DNA of 64,000 nt from Pseudoxanthomonas sp. F37 (GTDB lineage Bacteria; Pseudomonadota; Gammaproteobacteria; Xanthomonadales; Xanthomonadaceae). The DNA is taken from positions 1,364,001 through 1,428,000 of the forward strand of contig NZ_CP095187.1 in assembly GCF_022965755.1 (NCBI RefSeq). The letters run 5' to 3'. A program made the position numbers and the translations under genes. Below the pieces are notes generated by a model that searched no databases, was not told where the DNA came from, and saw nothing but the letters and a program-made list of their open reading frames with translations. Positions 48,567-56,175 of the stretch are shown in pieces. The stretch's first letter is position 1, and every line of letters begins with the position of its first letter.

Positions 48567-49757
48567 TCAGGCCGAGCCGGCCGCATACGCGGCGCGCGCC
48601 GGGCCCGTGCGTTCGGCGAGCGCTTCTTCGCAGGCCAGCAGCGTGTCGCGTGCCACCTGTTCCCAGTCGCGCGAGAAGCGGCGCGCAAGCGCCGCCTCGT
48701 CCCAATCCTGCGCCAGGGCTTCCGCCAGTGCGTCCGCCAGTGCGTCCGCGTCGCGGGCCGGGACCAGCAGGCCGCTGGCCGCATCGACCACCTCGGGGAT
48801 GCCGCCGACCGGCGTGGCCACCACGGGCCGGCCGCAGGCCAGTGCTTCGACCAGGACGTTGGGATGGCCTTCGGAATAGCTGGGCAGCGTGACCAGGTCG
48901 GAGGCCACCATCCAGCGCGCGACCTCGGCCGGTGCCTGGCTGCCCGCCAGCTGCAACGGCAGCGCGGGTTCGGCGGCCAGGGTCGCGGCGAGTTCGGCAT
49001 ACAGCGGGCCGTCGCCGACCAGCACCACGCGCGCCCGCGGCCGGGTGGCGAGCAGGCGACGCGTGGCGTGCACCAGCTCGCGCAGGCCCTTCTCGGGTAC
49101 CAGGCGGCCGACATACAGCACCACCTCGGCGTCCTGCGCCAGGCCCAGCGCCGCGCGTGCGGCCTGGCGGTCACCGGGCCGGAACAGGGCGGCATCGCAG
49201 CCGTTGGGAATGGCGCGGATGCGTTCGGGGTCGGCGCCGTACTGCTCGGCGGCCACGCGCCCCAGGTCTTCGCTGACCACCAGCAACCGGCGCGCGGCGC
49301 GCACCACCGGACGGGTCAGGCGACGGCTGACGGCATCGCGCACGCGCAGGTCGGAACCGCGCGCGCCGGCGAGGAACGGTACGCCCGCCTCGCGCGCGGC
49401 GCGTAGCGCGCCATAGCCATCGGGATACAGCCAGTACGCCAGCACCACGTCGGGCGCGAAGGCCCGCACGGGCCTGGACAGGGCGCGCGCGCACAGGTGG
49501 CCGTTGAAGGGACGGCTGACCGCCGGCAACGCGGGGTAGGTGACGTAGTCCACGTCGCAACCCGGTGCCACGGCCTGGTGTTCCGCGGGGCGGTACAGAT
49601 AGCTGCGCGGCCGTGCCCAGCCCGGATAGGTGGCGATGGGGCTGAGCACCTTCACTTCCGCCAGTCGCGACAGCTCGCGCACGGTCTGGTAGACCGGGCG
49701 TCCGCGATGGGGCTCCCCGGCGATCGGGAACTGGGAGGTGACGATCAGGATGCGCAT
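48567..49757 (-). CDS. Glycosyltransferase family 4
   Basis: GT-B retaining glycosyltransferase. The 396-residue protein starts MRILIVTSQFPIAGEPHRGRPVYQTVRELSRLAEVKVLSPIATYPG, and the C-terminal donor site shows YVGRLVPEKGLRELVHA, SYSEGHPNVLVEALACGRPVVATPVGGIPEVVD, with the EX7E signature. The last third has an ADALADALAEALA coiled repeat. It starts next to the divergent acyltransferase gene and is the first gene of a minus-strand run with asnB and the methyltransferase. Confidence 0.9.
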   Translation of the reverse strand: MRILIVTSQFPIAGEPHRGRPVYQTVRELSRLAEVKVLSPIATYPGWARPRSYLYRPAEHQAVAPGCDVDYVTYPALPAVSRPFNGHLCARALSRPVRAFAPDVVLAYWLYPDGYGALRAAREAGVPFLAGARGSDLRVRDAVSRRLTRPVVRAARRLLVVSEDLGRVAAEQYGADPERIRAIPNGCDAALFRPGDRQAARAALGLAQDAEVVLYVGRLVPEKGLRELVHATRRLLATRPRARVVLVGDGPLYAELAATLAAEPALPLQLAGSQAPAEVARWMVASDLVTLPSYSEGHPNVLVEALACGRPVVATPVGGIPEVVDAASGLLVPARDADALADALAEALAQDWDEAALARRFSRDWEQVARDTLLACEEALAERTGPARAAYAAGSA

Positions 49758-49852
49758 GCGGGGAGGAGGGAAATGGACGGGATGCGGGGCTGTCCGCCGC
49801 GTGGCGCGGTTGCCGTTGTAGGAGCCGAAGCATGCCGAGGCAGGGGGACAGG

Positions 49853-50887
49853 ATGGGTCACGAAACGTCTACGCCCTCACGGATGGTGGAACTGGATGCC
49901 CTGCGCGGCATCGCCGCCGTCGCCGTGCTGGGCTACCACTTCACAACGCGGTATCAGGAACAGATCGGCCATGTGGGCGGCATGCCGGTGAACCTGCTGG
50001 CAGGCAAGTACGGCGTCTATCTGTTCTTCCTGATCAGCGGGTTCGTGATCTTCATGACGCTGGAACGCACGCGCACGGCGGCGGACTTCGTGGTGTCGCG
50101 GTTTTCCCGGCTGTTCCCGGCGTACTGGGCGGCCGTGCTGCTGACGGCGGCGGTGGTGTACACGGCGGGCCTGCCGCTGCAACGGTTGCCCGCGGGGCAG
50201 GCGCTGCTCAACTTCACCATGGTGCAGGAGATCCTGGGCGCCGAGCACCTGGACGGTTCCTACTGGACCCTGCAGATCGAGTTGTTCTTCTACGTGCAGA
50301 TGCTGTTCTGGTTCGTGGTGGGACAGCTGCGGCGCATCCACTGGATCATCGGCGGCTGGCTGCTGCTGGCGACGGTGGAGGGCCTGTGCGAGAAGTACCA
50401 CTGGCATTTTTCGTACTGGGTGCGGGAGCTGATGATCCTGCGCTTCATCCCGTTCTTCGCGATCGGCATCCTGTTCTACCGCCTGCACCGTTACCCGGCG
50501 GAGTGGCGGCTCGACCTGACGATGCTGCTGTGCGCGCTGCTGGCCATCGCCGTGGGCGAGCGCCCCATCTTCCTGCCGGTGGCGCTGGCGTGCTGCGCGA
50601 TCTTCGCGTTGTTCGTGCGCGGGCACCTGAGGTTCCTGGACTCGCGCTTGTTCGTGTTCCTGGGGTCGATCTCCTACGCCTTGTACCTGGTGCACCAGGC
50701 GATCGGCTTCGTGGTGATCCACCATCTGGAGCGGCACGGCGTGCCGGCCTGGCTGGCATGCATGGCCGCAGCGCTGGCGACGCTGGCGCTGGCCACGCTG
50801 CTCCACGCCACGATCGAGCGCCCCGCCATGCAGCGCATCCGGGATGCATGGAGGGCGTCGCGGATGCAGGCGCTGTCGCCGCGATGA
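49853..50887 (+). CDS. O-acyltransferase (OafA/acyltransferase 3 family)
   Basis: Polytopic membrane acyltransferase adding acetyl or other acyl groups to sugars. The 344-residue protein starts at ATG 49853 (AGGGGG five bases upstream) with VELDALRGIAAVAVLGYHF, the family's Arg/His motif, then ISGFVIFMTLERTRTAADFVVSRFSRLFPAYW and about nine helices. An ATG at 49832 with AGGAG seven bases upstream is a second plausible start; there the leading GTAGGAGC is part of the common dispersed repeat. It heads a plus-strand run with a methyltransferase, a flippase and a GNAT. Confidence 0.88.
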   Translation: MGHETSTPSRMVELDALRGIAAVAVLGYHFTTRYQEQIGHVGGMPVNLLAGKYGVYLFFLISGFVIFMTLERTRTAADFVVSRFSRLFPAYWAAVLLTAAVVYTAGLPLQRLPAGQALLNFTMVQEILGAEHLDGSYWTLQIELFFYVQMLFWFVVGQLRRIHWIIGGWLLLATVEGLCEKYHWHFSYWVRELMILRFIPFFAIGILFYRLHRYPAEWRLDLTMLLCALLAIAVGERPIFLPVALACCAIFALFVRGHLRFLDSRLFVFLGSISYALYLVHQAIGFVVIHHLERHGVPAWLACMAAALATLALATLLHATIERPAMQRIRDAWRASRMQALSPR

Positions 50888-50981
50888 CATCCGCGCCCTA
50901 CCGCCCTCGCTGGCCGGCGTCCCGGCCGACGCACACCCGGGAATGCCACGACGGCGAGCCCGCGCAGGAGAGGATCCGGCC

Positions 50982-51800
50982 ATGAAGGAACCCTATCTCA
51001 CCCGCTTCAAGCAGTTGATCCTCAGCGGCTCGGCCAGTCGCGACATCCATGATGCGGGCGACACGCCCACGGCGCCCGGGCGCGACGGCGCGCGCGCCTC
51101 CGCGGCATTCCTCATGCGCGAGGTGGACCGCGTGCGGATGCATGCCGCCGGCCTGTGCGTGCTGCTGGCCGACCACATCGCCACGGCGGCCATGGTGCTG
51201 GACGTGGGCTGCGGCACCGGCGGGACGACCGTGGCACTGGCCTTGTCCGCGCTGGCGCCGAAGCGGGTGATCGGGGTGGATGCCGACGCCTCCACCCTGG
51301 AGGCCGCCGAAGTGCGCGCGCTGGGGCACGACCTGCAGCCGCAGAGGGTCTCGTTCCAGCATGTGCCGGCAGGCGAGCCCCTCCCGTTCGCGTCCGCGTC
51401 GTTCGACCTGGTCACCTGCGTCTCGGTGCTCGAATTCATCACCTTGCCGGCCGCGCGCGAGCGATTCATCCGCGAACTGCTGCGCGTGCTGCGCCCGGGG
51501 GGCTATCTGTTCCTGGCGACGCCCAGCCCGTTCCGCCTGCGCGACTATCACTCGCATCGCTTGTTCGGCGACTGGCGGCGCACGCCGGGGCATCCCTGGG
51601 CCACGCCGCCCTGGGTGATCGCGCGCTGGCTGCGCGGACAGGAACGGGTTCCGCTGGCGGTCTATCGGGTCAGGCGAAGGCGCGCCCTGCGTTTCGCGGG
51701 TCCATTGGCAGGGCTGCTGCAGTGGGCGTTCCCCTGGCAGCAGTGGCTGGTGATAAGGCGCGAAGCGCCGGGGAGCGAGCGCGGAGCAGGCACGGGATGA
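50982..51800 (+). CDS. SAM-dependent methyltransferase
   Basis: A 272-residue class I methyltransferase. Start ATG 50982 (MKEPYLTRFKQ) follows AGGAGAGG; the frame is open further upstream without homology. The SAM motif reads MVLDVGCGTGGTTVALAL (about residues 70-87), then VIGVDADASTLEAAE and FDLVTCVSVLEFI and ELLRVLRPGGYLFLATPSPFRLRDYHSHRLFGDWRRTPG. Its TGA stop overlaps the ATG of the flippase gene (ATGA), so the two are coupled. It likely modifies the lipid-linked oligosaccharide or a donor in the EPS pathway. Confidence 0.82.
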   Translation: MKEPYLTRFKQLILSGSASRDIHDAGDTPTAPGRDGARASAAFLMREVDRVRMHAAGLCVLLADHIATAAMVLDVGCGTGGTTVALALSALAPKRVIGVDADASTLEAAEVRALGHDLQPQRVSFQHVPAGEPLPFASASFDLVTCVSVLEFITLPAARERFIRELLRVLRPGGYLFLATPSPFRLRDYHSHRLFGDWRRTPGHPWATPPWVIARWLRGQERVPLAVYRVRRRRALRFAGPLAGLLQWAFPWQQWLVIRREAPGSERGAGTG

Positions 51801-53302
51801 CGGTAACAGGACAGGGGGGCGCGGGCGGACTGGGCAAGGTCGCTTCTTCGGCGGCGTACGGGATCGTGGGTGGATTGTTGGGACGCGCCGTGGGGCTGGT
51901 CGGCACGCTGCTGATCGCGCGCCACCTGACCCCGGACATCGTGGCGGAAGTCACCGTGGCCACGGTGGTGGCGCTGACGGGCAACTGGATCGCGGCATGG
52001 GGATGCGGGCAGTACGTGGTGGTCCGCGGCGGGGAAGGGCGGGACGCGGTCTTCGCCGCCACCCTGGTCTATCTGCTTGCGGGCGTGGCGATGATCGCGC
52101 TGCTGTGGTGGGCCCGTCCCTGGCTCGCGCTGTGGATGCAGGCGCCGCGGGTGGCCGACTACCTGCCCGGCGCCCTGCTCGGCATCGGAATCCGGCGCCT
52201 GGGGGCGATCCCCGACAAGCTGCTCGCCCGCGACATGCGCTTCGGCCGGATCGCGCTGGGCAGCGCACTGGGGGATGTGGTCTACGCCGTGGTGGCGGTG
52301 TCGCTGGTCAGCACCACCCCGCTGGGAGGGCAGGCGATGATCATCGCCTTCGTCGCGCAGTCCTGCGTGATCGCGGCCTCGACCATCACGGCGGTGCCCT
52401 GGCGCGACTGGTTGTGGCCGGTGCGCGTGACCACGGCACGGCTGCGCGACCTGCTGCGTTTCGGCGCGCCGGTGACCGGCGAGATCGTGCTGAGCGAGGG
52501 TGCCCGCTACTGGGACAAGCCCTGGGTGCTGAAGCTGCTCGGCGCGCACGATGCGGGCAGCTACGGCATGGCCTTCAATCTGGCCCAGTTGCCCGCGGTG
52601 TACGTGGGGGGGCATGTGGGCGCGGTGATGATGCCCGCCGTGGTCCGTGCGCTGCCGGGCGAGCGGCCTGCCTTGATGGTGCGGGCGCTGGCGTTCGCCG
52701 CGCTGTTCCTGTTCCCGATGGCCGCCGGGCTGGCCGCGTGCGCGCCCACCCTGGTGGCCACCCTGTTGCCGGCCACCTGGCATCAGGTGGCTCCGTTGTT
52801 GAGCGTGCTGGCCATCGCCTCGCTGCCGGCGGCGGGCAGTTTCATCCTGTCCTCTTTCCTGGCAGCGCATGCGCGCAACCACCGGCTGATGTGGATCGAA
52901 GCGGCGACGGTGGCCTCGCTGGCCGCCATGTTGTGGGCGCTGTCCCGGGCCGGCGTGGTGGTCGCGTCGCTGGCGGTGGCCGTGGCGGCGTTGCTGCAAT
53001 GGGGCTTGACCGTGCGGGCCTGTCGCCAGGACGGCCTGCGCCTGCGGGGGCTGGTGCGGCCGTTGCTGCGCGTGGCGTCCGGGTGCGCCGTGATGGTGCT
53101 CGCCGTGCTGGCGTGGCGCCACGCGATGGGCGACCGGCTTGCGGTGGCGCTGCAACTGCCCGCGGAGGTCGCCGTGGGCGCGGTTGTGTATGGTGGCGTC
53201 CTGTGGGTGGGCGCGCGCGATCTGGTCGTCGATGCGTTCGACGCCCTGGGGCTGTCGCGCTTCCTGCCGGAAAGCGCGATCGGGGAAGGGGGAACGAGAT
53301 GA
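51797..53302 (+). CDS. MOP-type polysaccharide flippase, first copy
   Basis: A 501-residue membrane protein with about 12-14 hydrophobic helices of the Wzx/PST type, expected to flip lipid-linked repeat units to the periplasm. It begins MTVTGQGGAGGLGKVASSAAYGIVGGLLGRAVGLVGTLLIARHLTPDIVAEVTVATVVALTGN; the LLIARHLTP and RDMRFGRIALGSALGD regions are family-like, and the WDKPWVLKLLGAHDAGSYGMAFNLAQLP stretch is typical. It overlaps the preceding methyltransferase (ATGA) and the next GNAT gene by four bases. A second such gene starts at 63293. Confidence 0.85.
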   Translation: MTVTGQGGAGGLGKVASSAAYGIVGGLLGRAVGLVGTLLIARHLTPDIVAEVTVATVVALTGNWIAAWGCGQYVVVRGGEGRDAVFAATLVYLLAGVAMIALLWWARPWLALWMQAPRVADYLPGALLGIGIRRLGAIPDKLLARDMRFGRIALGSALGDVVYAVVAVSLVSTTPLGGQAMIIAFVAQSCVIAASTITAVPWRDWLWPVRVTTARLRDLLRFGAPVTGEIVLSEGARYWDKPWVLKLLGAHDAGSYGMAFNLAQLPAVYVGGHVGAVMMPAVVRALPGERPALMVRALAFAALFLFPMAAGLAACAPTLVATLLPATWHQVAPLLSVLAIASLPAAGSFILSSFLAAHARNHRLMWIEAATVASLAAMLWALSRAGVVVASLAVAVAALLQWGLTVRACRQDGLRLRGLVRPLLRVASGCAVMVLAVLAWRHAMGDRLAVALQLPAEVAVGAVVYGGVLWVGARDLVVDAFDALGLSRFLPESAIGEGGTR

Positions 53303-53928
53303 TCGGATTCGATGCCATTGCGCTGCTGCGCAGGCCTGCCGCGACCGAGCGCACGCGGGTGCTGGACGAGGGCCAGCAGTTCATCGAACTGCGCAGCAGC
53401 GAGCTGGACCGCCTGGTGGCGGCGTACCGGGCCAACGGGATGTCGGGCCGTCCGGAACGCCTGCAGCGCCGGTTCGACCATGGCATGCGCTGTTTCGGCA
53501 TCGACGAGCGCGGCGAACTGATCGCATGGTTCTGGGCGCTGCACGGCGTGCCGCGGTACTTCGACGAGCTGGCCTGGCAGATTCCCCTGTCGACCACGCA
53601 GGTCTGGCTGCGCGATGCCTTCGTCGTGCCCCGGCGGCGCGGCCGCCGCCTGCTGATCGCCATGATGGGGGCGGGCATCGACGTGGAAGCCACCCCAGCG
53701 GAGTACTTCTCCGATGTCAGCGTCTCCAACCTGCCCTCGTTGCGTGCGCACCGCTCGCTGGGGTTCGAGCGCTTCGCCACGGTCAGATGCCTGCGCCTGG
53801 GCGCACGCTGGTGGTGGCGGAGCGCGCCGCCGGCGGGGTTGCCCACGCCGACCGGGCTCAGGGTGGAGGCATCGCGGCTGGTGTTGTCGCCGGAGGAACT
53901 GGCCTGGCATCGCGCGCAGATGGCGTGA
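53299..53928 (+). CDS. GNAT acetyltransferase
   Basis: A 209-residue protein with an acyl-CoA-binding core around VWLRDAFVVPRRRGRRLLIAMMGAG (about residues 95-118), the GNAT motif A. ATPAEYFSDVSVSNLPSLRAHRSLGFERFATVRCLRLG follows the family's motif B. Its ATG overlaps the flippase stop by four bases (ATGA), closing the plus-strand run. The acceptor may be an amino sugar of the EPS unit; this is inference. Confidence 0.8.
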   Translation: MIGFDAIALLRRPAATERTRVLDEGQQFIELRSSELDRLVAAYRANGMSGRPERLQRRFDHGMRCFGIDERGELIAWFWALHGVPRYFDELAWQIPLSTTQVWLRDAFVVPRRRGRRLLIAMMGAGIDVEATPAEYFSDVSVSNLPSLRAHRSLGFERFATVRCLRLGARWWWRSAPPAGLPTPTGLRVEASRLVLSPEELAWHRAQMA

Positions 53929-53938
53929 GCGTGCGGCG

Positions 53939-55036
53939 TCAGTCGTCGTGGCCCAGCCGGTAGGCGAGGGGGCGCAGCGGGCGGGCGGCGAGGATCGCCG
54001 TACGATGGAGCGCGCCCGCGTGCAGGATGCCCGACACCATCGGCTGCCGGTCCGGCAGCAGTTCCGCCAGGTAGGACGACGCCTGCGCCTGGCTGTCGAA
54101 CACGAGCAGCGCCGGCCAGTGGCTGTCGAGCGCCTGCAGCAGGTGCCATTCGTTGAGCTTGCCGGGACTGCAGGCGGCGAACGCGGGATCCCAGCCGGTC
54201 TTGAACCCCCCCAGCACGCCCCCGCACAGCAGGTTGCTGCTGCTGGCCACCACCCGGTCGCCGCACAGCGTTTCCACGAAGACCAGATGGCCGCCGCCGG
54301 CAAGGCGTGCCGTCATTTCCAGGAAGAAGCCGCGTTCGGCGGCGGACGCCTGCATCGAACTGCCCCGGGTTCCCTTCCAGCCGGCGTGTTCCAGCGCCAG
54401 ATGGCGTGCCGCGGCAGCGGCATCGGCCTGCGCCCCCTGCAGGATCCGCAGGCCGACATCGCCACGCTCCTGCAGCCGGCGCAGGCGGCGTCGCAGGTCC
54501 TTCGCCACGCCCGCGCCCACCCGCGCGGCCGCGGGTACGTCGTCCGGGTGCCGGCGCAGCACCGGGCGCAGGGAAGCGGCGGTCTGCATCCAGTGCAGGC
54601 CCACGGCACTGCGCAGCGCCTTCCACATGTCGCTGTCGGCGGCGACGCAATGCCAGCGGATCGCGCGTTCGCGCCAGCTACCGCGGCGCATCAGCCCGGC
54701 GATCGCCTCGGCCACCACGCCGGCCTCGCCGCGGCGGTGCAGGAGGCCGGACTGGAAGGCATGCCGGTGCCGGTAGGCGCACCAGTGGGGCAGTGGCACG
54801 AACAGGTCCGGCGCGCGACGTTGCAGGCAGGTCAGCGCAAGCAGCTCGCCGCCGCGCTCCACGGTCAGCACCACCGGCGGAGCATCGGGTGTCAGCCAGC
54901 GCGCCGCGGCCTGCACCATGCCGGGCAGCAGCGCGGGAATGCCGGCAGGCGCATCGCGCGCCAGCGACTCCCATGCAGCCATGTCGGCGGGCGCCAGTGC
55001 ATCCAGCGGACGCAGGCGTGTCCGCAGCCCGTTCAC
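53939..55036 (-). CDS. FemAB-like GNAT acyltransferase, copy 1
   Basis: A 365-residue protein of the GNAT/FemAB-related group (PF13480-like), starting at GTG 55036, whose GTG shares GTGA with the stop of the neighbour; a longer frame to 55117 overlaps too much. The C-terminal acyltransferase part is around HLVFVETLCGDRVVASSSNLLCGGVLGGFKTGWDPAFAACSPGKLNEWHLLQALD. The paired arginines KDLRRRLRRLQERG (about residues 180-193) resemble the TIGR03019-like FemAB proteins of EPS loci. It lies in series with a second, related copy, and its role is probably acylation or aminoacylation of a sugar. Confidence 0.72.
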   Translation of the reverse strand: MNGLRTRLRPLDALAPADMAAWESLARDAPAGIPALLPGMVQAAARWLTPDAPPVVLTVERGGELLALTCLQRRAPDLFVPLPHWCAYRHRHAFQSGLLHRRGEAGVVAEAIAGLMRRGSWRERAIRWHCVAADSDMWKALRSAVGLHWMQTAASLRPVLRRHPDDVPAAARVGAGVAKDLRRRLRRLQERGDVGLRILQGAQADAAAAARHLALEHAGWKGTRGSSMQASAAERGFFLEMTARLAGGGHLVFVETLCGDRVVASSSNLLCGGVLGGFKTGWDPAFAACSPGKLNEWHLLQALDSHWPALLVFDSQAQASSYLAELLPDRQPMVSGILHAGALHRTAILAARPLRPLAYRLGHDD

Positions 55037-56175
55037 GGCAGGGCGTCCTGGCCCCGCCGGCGCCGGTAAAGATCGACGATGCGCGCGCGCCAGCCCACCC
55101 GGTCGATGCTCAGCCACGCCATGCTGCCTTCGGCCATCGCCAGCGAGCGCTTGTACTCGGCCTGGCCGGCCATCAGTTCGTAGCGATCGAAGCCATTGCC
55201 CAGGAATTCATTGATGGCGGTGGCGACCAGCAGCAGGCCCGGGCTGCCGGTGCGTCCCACGCGCCGGTAGTCGATGCCGGCCTGGTAGAAGTACGCGGTA
55301 CCGCGCCACACCAGATGGTAGAGGTAACCCACGACCGCATCCCCGGCCTCCAGGCGCATCAGGTGCACGCCGGCGTCCGGGGATGAGGCCTGGATCAGCG
55401 CGCGGTGGAAGGCCACGATGCGCGGGTCGCCGAACGCGCCCTTCTCACCCGCATCCTCGTCCCAGTGCGCCTGGTGCAGGCTTACCAGCGCATCGAAGAA
55501 GGCCAGGCGCTCGCGGGTGCCCATCGCCACGGCGCAGGCCAGCGGTCCGAACGCATCCACCAGCCTGCGCGCGGTGCGGCGCAGGTGCGCACGCGTGCGG
55601 CTGCCGGGGACCGCAACCACATAGTCGCTGCCATCGTGGCGCAGACCCGCCAGGTCCACGTACGGTGTCGGCCTGCGGCTCATCTGCAGGCGCAGGCGGG
55701 GCGAGCGGATCTGCTCCAGCGGAATGTCGTCCATGTCGATGCCGGGCAGGTAGAACGTCAGCCAATGGCGCTCATGCGCTTCGAAATGGGCGATGCAGGC
55801 GGCCAGGGCATCGTGCTCGCGGCCGGCGACCGACAGCAGGCCGTTGAATTCGATGGTGATGCTGTCCAGCGTGCGGTCGCCCATCTCGTGCAGGCGCACA
55901 TGCTTGAGGCCCAGCGCGAAGCCGCGGCGCTGTTCGACGACGATGCCCAGCGCGATCGGCTGGCCATCCTCGCTGACCGTCAGCAGGCGCGCGCGCGCGC
56001 GCGGGCACAACGTGGCCAGCCAGGTGCCGATCCAGCACCAGCTGAGGAAGAAGCTGGCGCGGCTGCGCGTTTCCAGCGCGCGCCAGCGGGCTTCCAGCAC
56101 GTCCATGGCGGGCAGGCGCTCGACCCGCACGTCATGCCGCGTGGCGGGCGCGCCGCTCTCAGCCGAACGTCGCAT
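55033..56175 (-). CDS. FemAB-like GNAT acyltransferase, copy 2
   Basis: A 380-residue relative of the gene beside it. The early part has RASFFLSWCWIGTWLATLC and the later part GSRTRAHLRRTARRLVDAFG, HLMRLEAGDAVVGYLYHLVWRGTAYFYQAGIDYRRVGRTGSPGLLLVATAINEFLGNGFDRYELMAGQAEYKRSLAM, the typical C-terminal FemAB/GNAT block. Its start overlaps the end of the Gfo/Idh-SDR gene by 17 bases and its stop overlaps the next gene by four. A 15-base alternating GC tract at 55987-56001 within codons for RARAR is a possible slippage site. It probably acts on the same pathway as copy 1. Confidence 0.75.
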   Translation of the reverse strand: MRRSAESGAPATRHDVRVERLPAMDVLEARWRALETRSRASFFLSWCWIGTWLATLCPRARARLLTVSEDGQPIALGIVVEQRRGFALGLKHVRLHEMGDRTLDSITIEFNGLLSVAGREHDALAACIAHFEAHERHWLTFYLPGIDMDDIPLEQIRSPRLRLQMSRRPTPYVDLAGLRHDGSDYVVAVPGSRTRAHLRRTARRLVDAFGPLACAVAMGTRERLAFFDALVSLHQAHWDEDAGEKGAFGDPRIVAFHRALIQASSPDAGVHLMRLEAGDAVVGYLYHLVWRGTAYFYQAGIDYRRVGRTGSPGLLLVATAINEFLGNGFDRYELMAGQAEYKRSLAMAEGSMAWLSIDRVGWRARIVDLYRRRRGQDALP

